Below are positions 47,051 to 60,850 of a DNA stretch of 64,000 nucleotides, piece by piece. Source of the stretch: Theocolax elegans (lineage: Eukaryota; Arthropoda; Insecta; Hymenoptera; Cerocephalidae); the NCBI GenBank assembly GCA_026168455.1, contig CM047425.1:93189580-93253579 (forward strand), read 5' to 3'. The notes below the pieces were generated by a model that was not told where the DNA came from, ran no database searches, and saw only the letters and a program-made list of their open reading frames with translations. Position numbers and translations under genes: made by a program. Every line of letters starts with the position of its first letter. The stretch's first letter is position 1.

Positions 47051-48421
47051 TTCTTTTTATCATAATGTCTATTAATACACGATTATTAATCGGAGTTGAT
47101 TTATTATTTAAATATATTATTTCTTACCAAGTTTGTTTAGAATAAAATTAACAAAGGACGCCAATTTTTCTATTTTATTTTGTTATACATTTCATGTAAA
47201 TTTGTGTAGAGAAAATTATTTAAATTAACTTTCGTATTTAGTAGTAAATTCATTCGAAATCAGTTAAAAGTAATTTTATCTTTGTAAATAATTAGATAAA
47301 TGATACAAAAGGTATAGGTATTCAACTGTTCACTTGTTTAATAATTATTTTCCAGCTCTTATTGATTATAACTCTCACGCAATTGTAAAATCATCTGGCA
47401 TCCAATAATACGAGATAATTAAGTTTAAACGCCATATGCAGAACGTAAACTGCATATCAATTTCATACACAAATTAATCTTTATCTATATCAGCATCGCT
47501 CAACAGTAAATTTACTAATTTGATGTATATATAGATGTGTCTGCCTCTCTCTATGTGTATGTATACTTAAATAATTTAACCTGATTATTTTGTAAGTCAA
47601 GGTTGATTAAGGAACATTTTAATTGTTAGGCATTAATGGGGAAAAATCAATTTAATAAGCGGAATTCATCGTCGCTTCATCAAAACTTTACGGTAGATTG
47701 AAGAAGGATAGGCATCATTCCATTAATTGCTTGTTTACTGGCTTCGCACTGTAATCCGCGCATTGCAGGCTATAACGAGATCGTTAAAATCATTATTTGT
47801 TCATTCCCTTGTGACGTTTCACATCACCTGATACTCAATTCATCAACTGAATCTTGGAATTATTTTTTTAAAATACTTTTGAGGGAGATAAAGTATTGGA
47901 AAATTATTTACAATAATCAACTGGTCCTGATGTTTACACAATGAATAACGAGACTTTTTTTTTTGATTAAACGAGATACGCGTGTTGCGATAACTTTTAT
48001 GGAAATAAAAAATATATCAATGTATTTCTCTCCATTATTTTAAACAATGAAAATTATTCATGTAAATAACAACATTAATTCTGATGCAGTATGCACGAAT
48101 TAAAAAAAAATTTAATTTAATTTTCAAGTCAAAGTTGTTAATTTATTTATCAATTTAATACGCTAGCTTTTATGAAATTGTTAAAAAAAATCTAATCATT
48201 GCACCAAACAATAATATAAATTTTGTATCGTAAAATGGTCGAAACTAATTTATAGAATGTATTAATTTGAATATTTAATTATTAATCATTGCAATTTTAA
48301 TCATTATAAGTTTGTTTTTAAATTTCCTTGTATACTATGTTTTTTTAAATATGTTATAACATATGTATTCTTAAAATATTGTGTTACGTAAGAAAAAATC
48401 GTGAAAAAGGTAATGATAACA
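47051..48421. other. AT-rich non-coding stretch
   Basis: Nothing recognised between the two tRNA-like remnants. Confidence 0.5.
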
Positions 48422-48481
48422 GGTCTCGATTCGCAAGGTTTTGCTTGCAAATCAGATGTTCTACCAATGAGCCACGAGCCC
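48422..48481 (-). pseudogene. Short tRNA-like sequence (60 nt)
   Basis: On the minus strand GGGCTCG can pair with CGAGACC at the other end (6 of 7 pairs), like an acceptor stem. TGGCTCATTGG matches the Pol III A box and D-arm pattern. CTGATTTGCAA resembles an anticodon arm with GCA (Cys), but its 3' stem strand and a normal T arm are missing. It is about 11 bases too short, so it is more likely a deleted tRNA gene or SINE head than a working tRNA. Confidence 0.4.
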
Positions 48482-48789
48482 CACCATGGATTTTCTTCAT
48501 ATATCGCTCGGTTTCCGTGATCACGTGACGACGATATTGTATTAATTTATTTTCATTAATATACTATATATCAATTAAAATGCAATAAAGTGGCTTCTGC
48601 ATTTCATTATATTATGCGTATTGCCTTAATTTACGAGTTATTGAATTACTTCGATAATTTTTTCGAATGCAGTTGTAATTTAAATAACGATAAATTGCGC
48701 GAATATTCATATTCATTACTACGATCAACCCTCTTCGCTAAGCATTTTTTATTCTCGCTGTTTTTCTCTTGTTTTTGCAATTACACTGC

Positions 48790-49420
48790 ACGTTTTGTAC
48801 ACATATACACATACACGCGTGTCTTCTCTCTTCGGTCGCGTAATTCGACACGAGGCGCTACTCTGCAGCCAGTGACTGTAAAGTCAGAAAGCGAAACACA
48901 ACGAGAGGACTCGAATTTTACAATAATAAGCACTCTCCCTCGCTTCTAAGAGTAAGAGAGCGAGAGAACAGTCAATGAAATTGCGCCGTCCAATTATTTT
49001 CATTGTTAACCGGGCCGCTGCTCGCCATTATAGTTCCGACTGGAGCTCTCGAGCTACTAAGTGCTTAATTAACGGCAAGTCCGATGCTCGCTCGCCTTCG
49101 CGAGCCACTCGGTCTGTCTCTATGGAAATTGTCGTTCGCTCGTAACGTTTCCTATATCATTTCTTTCTTTTATTTTCTTCATATACGTATATAACAAAAA
49201 AATTATTCGTCCACGAGCGAAATATCGATGCCCGAATGGAAATCTTTATCATTTTCCCCCTTTTGCTCTTGGCCTATCTCTCTCTCTCTCTCTCTCTTTC
49301 TCTTCGACGCGCGGATTGTAATTCGAGCGTTTTGCGTGTATCGGAGATTACGAGGCTTCACGTGGATTTATCGGATCTTTCGCATTGTCATCGAAAAAAC
49401 TGGCAGAGCGTACTTTTAAA
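48790..49420. other. GC/CpG-rich patch with CT tract
   Basis: CpG-rich sequence with a CT tract at 49277-49301 and an inverted pair of AGAGTAAGAGAGCGAGAG-like and CTCTCT sequences nearby. No domain in any frame. Confidence 0.3.
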
Positions 49421-50559
49421 AACTATTGAATTATATTAAATTCCAATTCAAACCAGTCAAATCAATCCTGAATTCGTACCATTTTCACTAAAATTCGCAT
49501 TTTCAATGAGGGAACGAAGGGTGAGTGGAATAATGAAATATTTGCAGCTCGCGGAAAAAAACGTTAATTCTAGTAATTGGCCTGGATTGCATTTTCTCTT
49601 TAACCACCGAATTTACAAGGACTCTATTAATTGCGAGGTAAAGTTGGCTGGATTTGTTTGTTTTAAACAAAGAATCTGTGAAATGCTATAATTATGAGTA
49701 CCCAAGAAAGAAAATGAAAACCTTTAGTGGGTTCTAAGGTAATGATATGAATTCACGTTAAATTAGTTCCGGATAATTAAAACCTTTAAAGTAATTGCAG
49801 ATTCTTTTTTTTTTCAATATGCCTCCTTAATTAATACATGAAAATAAATCCAATATCAAACGTATAAGAATTATACAATGCCAATGGAAATGTTCCAGTT
49901 GATATTGATACGCATACATTTATTTTATAGTTCGCTCAGTATATGAAATATGAATACAACGTAAGTACAATCTCGATGTATTTTCAACTATTTATTGGCT
50001 ATATGAAAATTTTTATTACAAAAAATTAAATCATAACGGTAAGAGACTTAAATTTTTTAGTTTATTACGCGACAAACAGAATTTTAATGCAATTTAGAAT
50101 GTATCACTTGCAATATTCATTGTACTATTCAATCAAAAACCAATGTTAAAGTCAATCTTTTAATAGTATTAATGAATTGTTAATTATTATATTTTAGTAA
50201 ATAGATTAATTGATTGAAAAACAACAATAATGAGCCTTTTTTTTAATATAAAATGAAGATTGACGTATATAAAATTCGAAAAAGGTTCATTATACGCAAA
50301 GTTTCTAGTGGCATACATTTCCAGTTTGGCCATTTATCTTCGTTACACATCAAACAGGAAACGTGCGAAACAATAAAATGTATCCAGCATCCATTTAAAG
50401 CAATTCTTAAAATCGTATTCAATCCCTGAGAGAGCTCACGGGCCGCAATGTTTCATAAAACGATATTATTCTCCTAAGAAGGATGGCCCAGCTATTCATT
50501 TGAAAGGGGGAAAAAAAAGAAGAAACGGGTATAGGGAAGAAGAATATAAGAAGTGGGTA
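49421..50559. other. AT-rich non-coding stretch
   Basis: Nothing recognised. Confidence 0.5.
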
Positions 50560-50883
50560 CAAGCGGTGCAGGATGGCGCGTTGTTCCGCTCTAACGCTAT
50601 CAATTTAGTAAAGATTTGACGTTGGCGCACGCGAGCTCACACCAAATGGTTTCCGATATTGATTCCCACGAAATAACTCAAAGAGAACGACACCATGAGC
50701 CCTTCCGGAGATCCGACTTTATCCGGGCTAGCGCGATAGCAAACATTATTACATTTCTTTCCAAGAATCTTCTCGGCTATTCTCACCTTTCTACTTTAAT
50801 CCATGTCGTCGCGCAAAAAGTACCGAGGGGGAAATCGCTTGCGTTCAAACTTGCACTCGCTCCTCTCTCCCTCCCCTCCCCTA

Positions 50884-50919
<36 letters not shown>

Positions 50920-51190
50920 CCCCATTGCGCTATATCCAGGGGGCTTTTACTTTTTAATCAAATTTCACTCGTTGAATTTTTTATTGCTTTCGCGCGGTCG
51001 ACCATTTCAAAGTGGGAGTTACGATGGGACGCATCGAAACTTATGCTGTGCGGTACGTTATTTTCTAAACTAACGTTGTTGTCCTCTGTTCGTGCTGTTT
51101 CTTTTTTCAACTCCAAGTGCGATGTGTGGAACGCCATACATGCCAAAATCTTTATTTACGTGAAGGGGTGACTTTATAACGTTAAAACGG
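50560..51190. other. GC/CpG-rich patch with (CT)n
   Basis: A perfect CT tract (50887-50916) in CpG-containing sequence. Two overlapping plus frames (50616-50957, 50803-51171) read through the tract as Ser/Leu runs, which argues against coding. Confidence 0.35.
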
Positions 51191-54100
51191 CTTCCTTCAC
51201 GAGGGAAGAGCTCGTAAACAAAAGATACAATTTAAATTCGTAGTGAAAACTTTATTGAAAGATTGTTGTAAAAGTGATACCAACTCCATAAATTTTATTT
51301 ACTATACGAAATGATGTAATTTATACGCAGTTTTATTTATCAATGTTATATTTACTTAAGATCCGTTGTGTTGAAATGTTTAACAAAATCCATTCCCGTA
51401 TCTAAGGTTATGTATCAATTTCGTTATTATTTTTATTAATTATTTTATTTTATACATTTACTTACTTTCATTAAATAAGATTAGATAAAATAATAATTTT
51501 ACAAACCTCCGAAATAGTGTTATCTGTTTTATCTTATACACACTTTTTTTTTTAAAAAAAAGTAACGTTCTAAGCGGCGTAATTTTAATTTTTGCAAATT
51601 TCAATGTCCTACATGTGCGCATTTTAAATATCTAGGAAATGTGAATTTGGGGAAAGAACTCACTGCGTAATAAAAGTAGGAAGAAGTAGGTCGCGCAAAA
51701 GGCTTCTTTATAATGCCCGGAAAATTCGAACGCGAAAAAAGCCAGTTTAATTCAGCGACCCGAGTCATTACCCATTAGCATTTAATACCTTATCGTTGTC
51801 GTGCATTATGAAATCGGAATGAAAAAAACGACTTTCAGTGCGAGAACAATCGTGGATAACGCAACGAGTGGGGACTCTGAGAGAAAGTATGTATTTCAAT
51901 CTAAAAAAATCAAATTCATTCTGTGGATATTGGTAATTCCTTGTAACGCTTTAACTATGTATACTAATTTAACAACCACAAAAAGATAAAATAATTAATA
52001 CTACTTGAATCCATCTTTTACGTTTAACCGTGAATTATGTTTATTGATTTTATATGCGTTTTTCGCAAATAACACCTTGTACACTGTTTTGTTCTACACG
52101 GAAAATAAAGTTGTAGTGAAAATTACTACGTCACTGGGTAATCGAGAGACAAACTCGACAAATAATAAAAAAGACTATGTTGCATAGTAAAATATACTTT
52201 ATATCGGTTAAATTTACAAAACTTGTAGTATATATTTTACTAAACAATATAGTATTTTTAATTATTTTTCAAGTCTGTTTTTCGATTACCCATTGCCGTA
52301 ATAATTTTTACTACGTCTTATTTTCGTATAGTTATGTCGATAATAAAAATATCCAGAAAATTAATTTTAATGCATAAAAATGAAATACAATCTTTTTCAT
52401 TAAATTCGTATAAATTTTATTCTTTAATATTCTGTAATTGCTGTTTAATTAGTTTATAATTGAAAAAGCCATAACAATTATACACATAAAATTTCATTTT
52501 TAATATAAAATAAGTCTGATACAGCTTCTATGTATTAAAATCCAAACTAATATTAAATTTCATACAATAAAATTTATACTTGTGAATAGTTTTTCATTGC
52601 ATCAATAAAACAGTGCGCGCCATTCAACCCGACGAAATATGATATACATCGAGGCATTTTTTAATGTAAAAAGATACTTTTTACCATTCGACAATTAACG
52701 TATATCGCTTATTTCTATTATTTAATGTAAAAATTGTAAAACTTAATTTGCATTGTTGTTCAATTATTTTTTTTTTAAATTACAGTGAAATACCTAATAT
52801 CTATCTATTTAGTAATAAATAAAATATTCTACTATAATGGTCTACCTAGTACTAAGCTAGCAGTTTTTTTACAAAACGAAACAATTGAACGAGGTGCAAA
52901 GATACATTCGAATTAATCGATACTTACTTGCACATTAATTTTTACGCTAGTTTATACCGTCCGGAGAACGAATGGAAATTTTATATAGTGTAAATGCTTA
53001 AAACTTAACTAGTGAAAGAGATACGAACTATCCACTATGAATAAAATTTCTTCAAGTAAAGCTTCAATTGTAATAATATTATACAGCGCTATGTATTTCT
53101 AATACCAGAAGGTTTAACTGTTCGGATATTTGAAAATTTATGTCGATTTAGTCGTAAAACTGAATTGGTCACAAACTAAGTGAAGATCTTCATCTATTGA
53201 CAACGACCTGGCAACAGTCAATACGTTCATCGACATCCCCAGTAAACTGACCTGACTTCAGGTACTCTCGATTCTACGAAAGCTATTGCGACGGTATGAT
53301 TTCAGCGGATTTCAATATCGTACGCAATTCTCGTGGAATTGAAAGATGTTGTTAGAGTCGATCGATGAATTCCTTAAACATTTAATCGTTCATGATTTTT
53401 TTTTATTTGTTGTTATAGTCCTAAATATAAAATAATTATCCTTAACATTAAATATTTAATAATTCATATATTAATAAAAGTTGAAATAATGGTACGAACA
53501 AATAAAAGAAGTTGCTATCGAGGGTCAAAATGTGCAAATAGTACATATTGGAGACCTCACTGGAGAACCAAAAATTGATTGTAAATTTGATGAATATGTA
53601 TTATAAAATAAAAATTTATATATTACATTTGTTGTGACGTGTTTGAATCGTTATTTTAAACTATTGAAAATTTTGATATTTAAAATATTTGTAAACAGTG
53701 AGCTGACATATAATGGTAATATAACATAACCGATTAATATATTAATATTATGTTTTTTCACGATCGATTGTAAATGAAGGGACTGGCATTTTATTAAATA
53801 GAAATTAATTATTGAATTGTACAAAATTCAAACTCTATTAACTCTTGAGAAAGGTACGTAGACGTACCTTCTAAGGTGTTTGAAATCAAATCGGCCCGAT
53901 AACTAACCGTACTCGCGTTTTTAACTGCTGCCCTCGCGATCCCCACTTTGCCTAATTTTTACGTGACATATGATCCTTTAAAAATTCCGTCAAGCTTTCG
54001 TATATACATATATAAGTGTAGATTTATATAGCTTTACTTCATTTTTAAATTCCATAACTATTGAATAATTTATTCAAAAGTTGTATTTGCAGCTGTAACT

Positions 54101-56339
54101 GTTTATCACTTTTTGAAAATTGTCAAGATTTTTCATTGAAAAAAATACAAAGTTGAACCATCTTTTAAAAATCTGTGGTTTTCCCGGCTCAGCCCGGTCT
54201 CTCAAGTTTATAGATTCTTTGTATTCACAAAAAATCTTCCGATTTTCCGAGCTCAGCACCGTAACCATGTATTATCGGAGAAAACTTGTTCCTAACCCTT
54301 TTTACAATTTTTTAAACATTATCTATAAGCTGTTTGGAACTTATTTATTTTACATTAATTAATTAATTAATTGGTCAATCATTTGAGGTATATTAAAATT
54401 AATATTTTTAGTTAGTTATAAAAACAGATAAAAAATATATATTTAAATTAACTTTGGTAGTTTATGAATTATAATTATAAAACATAACGTTTATTACATA
54501 CAATCAGCATAACGCTTATGAAAATCCTTTTATACATAAATTTTCTATGCATAAAAATATCATATTTATCACTCACTTCTCCGACGTCTTGCTTATTTTA
54601 AATATACCAAACAAAAAATAATTCTTGGACCTATTTATCTTTCCACTTACAACTAATAGACTTTTAAGTCTAATATTGTTGTTTTATCGAATATATATAT
54701 TAATCATTTCTTTCGAAACAATATGTATTTTATAACTATTTATTTATAATTTTAACATAAGTTTAGGCTAAGTAGCAAATTGTATTTTTATCTAAAGAAA
54801 TTTGTTCATTTTTATGCATTTTCGGTAATCTGTAAGTTCTGGTTATCGTAGTATATTATACTTTGAGATATATAATTGTTCGCTGTGCTTATAGTATTTA
54901 TGCTCTCACCATCAATGGTAAAATTTAAGAGTTTATTATTTATTTATATAAAAATTGTCAAATTTGCTAATATTTTGTAATTGATCAATTCAACTGCAGA
55001 GGTCTGCAAATAAAGTATATAAAACGTAAAATCAAACAAAATAAATAGTTGTTGTTTACTTAACATTGTTTTTCGACATAGATTTCTTTGTATAAATAAT
55101 GGTATAATCTAACAAATATACATGCTATGCAAAACATCATTTACGTCAACATTCCGTAATTAAAATATTATTGAGATATTAAAACACAAATTATTCTTCT
55201 GATTTAAATAATGTAGGTAGATAATGCATGTTATGAAATAAATATATATTACAAATTTTTGCACTTACATAATAGTCCACACATCCTAAAAATATCTTGC
55301 TATCAGAAAGAGAAAAAAAATATATATGTAAAAATATATTTTTTACAAATTGACTTGTGATCGTCTGACAACATCTTGATTTTTTCACTTATTTTATGAA
55401 GTTGATGTTGCCGTGAGAGACGTGGGGCATAGAAAACGATATAAAAAGCAGAGTCCGTGGTGACAAGCCAAGCTCGCGTATTGAGTTCCGAGCTCGTCAC
55501 TTTTTTACGATGCATTCCTACTGTTTGCGTGGGTGATTTAAAAAATGAATAATACGCCGTGTTGATAGTTCTTTGATATTTAGTAGATTAATATTTAATA
55601 AATTGAATACTATTTGTTAATTAAAAATATATACATCTGCGCGGATAATTCCTTTTCGTTGGAAAGTTCTATTAAGTGATAATAGTAAGATAGTAAGCTT
55701 CAAAGCATTCATACCCATTATAACTTGAATTTGGCCTGGAGAAGGTGGTGGTATTGTGGTAACCTATGTAGAAAGGAAGGGAAAAGTGGATCTACGTATA
55801 TGCAATAATTACGTGAGAGGTGTATGCAACGAAAGTATGAATAGATGTTTTCAATGCATAGCAGAGTGTAATTTGAACGCGTAAAAATTCTTGTAGTAGT
55901 ACTGTAAATATTTGATAAAATTAAAAACATGGTGTATTTTGGAAATTTCTTTTGTTTTGGATTTTTAAATATAATATATTATACATTTCCATACCTACGT
56001 AACAAAAATTTTCAAATTTTTAAAACAATAATTTTCAAAAATTTTTATTCAAAAATGACTTTAAATAATAAATTTTACATATTTAATACATTTCCGAATA
56101 GTAATAAATAAAATGATATATTCTAATAAATTGATTGCACGTGCATTCAAAATATTTAAAACTTCTAAGAAAATTGATAAATTATTTCTAATCTATAAAT
56201 CTAGATTACAAATTTAAATATTATTGCTTAACTCGTAGTAATTCAATATTCAATAACATATAGGTATTTCGTTATGTGGTCCTTTATAGGTAAGAAATAG
56301 CATATGTAGAAATCATATGGAAATTCAATAAAAAATGAC
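51191..56339. other. AT-rich non-coding stretch
   Basis: Mostly very A/T-rich. A balanced segment at about 53170-53370 and a small palindromic A/T run (TTAATTAATTAATTAATT near 54356) are the only features I can point to. Confidence 0.5.
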
Positions 56340-56930
56340 AGAGTGTGATGTATTAGGTTTCTCCTCGATCTCGGGAATTAAGTCTCCCTTTGAAAAAAAG
56401 GAAGAAAACCTGTAGAGGGAGAATTAAACGATTCGACTCATATATTTTATCGAAGGGAAGCAGGAGCGGGTGTGCGTGCAGGCCGAATGCCGGGGGCCTC
56501 TCGGACGTAAATCACGCGGTTGAGTGAGCCCAAGCGAATCGCCGCAGTACACCGAGGCTCCGCAGCCTATAAAATCCCACGGGATTAAGATATAGTTTAC
56601 TGGATGTCCAATCATAAAACACGCATTTTCCTAGCCGAATGGCTCAAGCTCGTAAAAGTCGAAGCGAGATGTCACTCGCGACCCTATACCGCGAGTTCTA
56701 CGTAAACACACAAGAGAGATGCTTTCTCTCCCTCTCTCTCTCTCTTTCTTTCTTTCTCTCTTTCTCTCTTATTATGCAAGCCTCGGGAAATTGGTGAGCA
56801 GAGTCCCGAGGCTTTTTCATCGTCGTGCAAAGTGCCGTAATTTCATTTTTCCCGTGAGCTTGAATCCCATGAAGTATAAAGCTTTATGCGTCGTATTATC
56901 ATACGCGAGTTGGGGAGTGAGGTAAAGTAA
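56340..56930. other. GC/CpG-rich patch with pyrimidine tract
   Basis: Its core (56455-56580) is one of the most GC-rich segments in the window and contains a run of CpGs. A CT/CTTT tract follows at 56726-56770. The minus frame at 56424-56615 has no known domain. Candidate regulatory region. Confidence 0.35.
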
Positions 56931-57689
56931 AGCAAACTAACACCTGTTAATTGCTGAGAAAGTTTTTTAATTGCATTAAAGGCTCTTGTCTGCATTTCTT
57001 TTCTTTTTTTTCGTTTTTTGGTTCCATCCCTTTTTTTGTTTGACGCGGCCTATTTTTATTATACGTTTTGTGTGTTAACCAGCGCGCGGGTTGATTGTGC
57101 GTCGGTAATAATTCTCGAAACTTTAGAGTTAAAGGCGCAATTTTGTTCGTTAAGTTTAATTGGGAATTCACCCTACTGGAGATTCTGAGTTATTTATACT
57201 CTAAGTTTATTTATGGCCACACGTTACATATTTGATCTTTAACCTTGTACACAAATGATTTTAATTGGAAAATATTTGTGTGAGTTTTAATTGACTTTTA
57301 ACACTTTGTTTGGATAATCAACGAATAGTTAACTAAATTTTCTTGCGTTACCAGAGCTTAGAATATGTATAATTTATATAACTTTCTGAAAACCACGTAT
57401 TTTCGGAAGATGTTGCGGTACAAACGAAGTTCTGTACATGAATTTTCTTCAAGTATAAATCTTTAAAATTTAAGGCATTCGCATAGATAGAAAATTTATT
57501 AAGCAACTGCGCCTATCAAGAAATTATACAAATTTATTTAATTTTTTACTTGTATTACTTACGGCAAATATGTACTTAAGGAAAATGTATATATGAATAT
57601 GTTAAAATTATAATGAAAAGTCAATTAATTTTGCGTAAGTTTGAAGTTAGAAATGTTAAAGGTAAGACGCAAAGAGCAAATAAAATATC
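56931..57689. other. AT-rich non-coding stretch
   Basis: Nothing recognised. Confidence 0.45.
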
Positions 57690-58090
57690 TCACCCCCGAA
57701 CAGTTGACGTACCAACGAGAGTAGGGAAGGGAGCGGATGGGCGGCGATTCAAGTTTTCTTAAACGAGACTACTTACGCGATAAATTGAGAGACGAACTTT
57801 CGCGTTTCGCAGAGGAAGTGCCTTAACTGCTCGCGCATTTCGCTGCACCCCGAATGAGAGACGGAAAAACAGAAGAGGGTGGGTACACCCGAAAGTGCAG
57901 TAGTCGTTGTGCGGCGTCCTAAACGAAAAATGAAAAGCCAAGAGAGTCCCGGAGAAAGTATGACGCCTGGGAAAGAAGGAAAAAGGAGAAGGAAATTGAC
58001 TTTTGGTTTACGAGTGTCATATTTTGCGAGCGCAGCAGCCTCGTTTTTCCCGAATATTATGTTAATGGCGATCACAAGCCGTCAGATTTG
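57690..58090. other. GC/CpG-rich patch
   Basis: About 400 bases of CpG-containing sequence with purine-rich runs on the plus strand. Frames overlap on both strands with no domain. Confidence 0.3.
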
Positions 58091-59879
58091 AGGTATAGCT
58101 GCTACAAGTCCTTAGTATTGAACCATTTTTATGTTAAGCAAACAAAAAAATAATAATAATGACGAATTTATGAGATTAAAATGCGCAAATTCGGACGTCA
58201 CAGTTTTCAAGGAAAGGCAACTTTAGTTAATTAAGCTCTCCAAACTTTTCAATCTTTTCTTTCACTCGATAATGTACTTTTAAATCTATTTAGAAAGTCC
58301 AAGTTTTATATTACAATGTCTTTACTTTCCAACTAATTTAAATGTACCATTTTTAATAATAATCTGTATATGATATCATTTAATGTAATTTATTATCAAT
58401 GATTATAACAACGTAGCTATAAATTTAATATTTAATTCGATTTCGATAGCTTTACAAATATTCGGTAGTAAAAAAAATGAAAAATTTTTTTTGAGTTTTA
58501 TCGTTACGTGGGTTTTACCAAACTACCATTATACATTCAAGAGTTCAAGTGTCGAATAACAATAATTTTTATATTCGTGCGTTTGCGGAAACAAATAAGA
58601 TCGTTTTATAAGGTAGTAATTTAATCAACGACCAGAGCACGAATACTTTGTATCGAATGCGAGGATTTTCACGAAGGAAAAACAATAATCAAAAAGGTTT
58701 TACCTGTAAAGCCGCGACCAGCAATTTCGCTTCGCCGCTTCAAAGAATTAAAATTTTAAGCTACGTCTATTAAAAGTTTTGTAGGTGTGTATCTCTTTCT
58801 AAGAGTACCTGCACTCGTCGAACAAATTAAATCTCATCCGGATATGTATAAATGAACTGATGGCGTAAAATATAGTGCCCGGGATTCCATAATGAAACTT
58901 TTATTAAACACTGTCGAATAAAAATATATATATACATTTTGAGAGGAGTCTATGCAGATGCATAAGGATACATAATCGAAAATACACGTATAATACCGAT
59001 TAAAAGTTGACAACTTTAATTCCAAATCATTAATAAAAAAGTTTATTGAGGTAATTAAAAGTTTGCGTTAAGCCTACACAATACGCATACCTAAATTTTG
59101 AGAAAAAACAATGTTTGCATACTCAAACCATTCTATAAAAGCTTACAACACCTGACCTACTTTTCATTAATTAACTTTGAAGTAGTTTATGGAATTAAAT
59201 CTAGTAGTATACATAATAAAAACTAAGAAACTAAAAAAAAAACTATTTTTTTTATACCTGTAACAATAACGTTATAACACTACGTTTTTATTATTTGTAA
59301 AGGTAAACTGCAAACTCATTTTAAAATTTAAAAATCATTTATTAAAAAATCATGATGCCCTCAACTTGATTATTTACGTGTATACGAAAGCTACATTATT
59401 CATAATAATTCGGGTGTATTTTATAATTCTTTTCGTGTGAACTGAAACCTTAAAACATGGATTAACACTCAATAATAATAAAATGTACAATGTATACATA
59501 AATAAATATCTAGAATAATAACTTAGTAATTAACGTGTCACCTATATATACTATAAGATAATATCTCGTAATACGAGAATTTTTAGATTTTCATACGTAC
59601 AGAACTTAATTATAAAATGTAAATTTCAGATAAATAATCATAAATGTCTGTTACTGCGTTTGTTTCTGGTGTAGTAACTCAAAATAGAGATGAGAATAAA
59701 CAGAGGTTTTGCAATGCGACATATATTTATCTGTAAATTTTATCTTGTAAAAAATATATAGTTCATCTCGACTCCTCGTTTTTAACAAAATAACAGATAA
59801 AGAAGAGCAAAAGATAACGAAATAACGAAATAATAATAATTAATGAATGGCAGTGTAGGTAAATACGAAATTTAACTAA
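58091..59879. other. AT-rich non-coding stretch
   Basis: Nothing recognised. Confidence 0.5.
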
Positions 59880-60850
59880 TAGTCTGGTGACCTAAATCCA
59901 ACCCTTCATGAAACTGCTTAGCGAGTGAATCGCGGCAATTCCATCTCTCAAAGTGAAAGAACGAGACGAGCAAGCGGGTGCCTCCAATTGCGAACCTTGC
60001 ACCAGTGCGTAGATCTCCAAGTTAAGGCTTATCTCTTTCACCATTTTTTTTTGCACGTAGACATCCGGTGCATTCGTATACACGCTTGAGTTGGTAAAGG
60101 GAAGAGGGTGAACCACGTGGACAGCAAGTTCGGATTCTGTAGAGATATGTTGGGAGGGTGAAAAACGAGGAGGTAATAGGCCTGCGCCGCGCGTCTTGGA
60201 ATATAGAGGGTTGGCGGGTTCGGTCGCGCACATACATTATCCCAGTTCTCTCTCCGGACACGTCTTATGCAAAACAACGCGCTCACGTGCATCTGTGCGT
60301 AAATCTCGAGGTCATTAATTAGGCATCTATGTCGCCTTCGCAGCAGTCGCGTTCCGTCCTTGTAATTAGATGCAGTTAATAGTTGCGCGTACGCGCCGTG
60401 TCTTGGCTGGAAGTGAAACTCGGTAATCCCCGGAAGTGACTGACAATATAGATATAGCCCCTGGGGCATCGCGGCTGAGAGAGGCTGACGCGTGGATTGC
60501 ACCGGCGAAGCTCGACTGGAGTTACCTGCTTGCTTCTGCCCTATCTCCTCCTCCTCCTCTACCTCCTTCTCTCCCTCCTCCTCTTCTTCTTCATCCTCGA
60601 CATCCCCGCTGCTTCTGCGCCACCCTCGCCTAGTAAGGCCGCACCTTCGTAGTCTTCTAGACGTGATTCGCTTTGCAGAGCGCGTCCGTATAATTAAACC
60701 GCTATTTACAAAGCGCTTCCGAGGCTGCGTTGGCTATCACCCGACCGGATGCAGACGAGAAACTAACGCCACGCTCACTGCGGATGAATTCGCTCGTCTT
60801 ACGTGCTGGTTCCTATCGGGTTCACGCGGAATCGCTAATTTGAAACACCA
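59880..60850. other. Largest GC/CpG-rich patch in the right half, with CTC/CTT tract
   Basis: Nearly 1 kb of CpG-rich sequence with a pyrimidine triplet-like tract (CTC/CTT) at 60544-60600. Several frames are open on both strands (for example 60038-60502 minus, 60492-60887 plus), but overlapping frames in opposite strands and Ser/Pro runs point to composition. It could still contain an exon or promoter of a host gene. Confidence 0.35.

Noticed and set aside
54350..54372. TTAATTAA palindrome run as a functional site
   Set aside because: Such AT palindromes are expected by chance in this composition.
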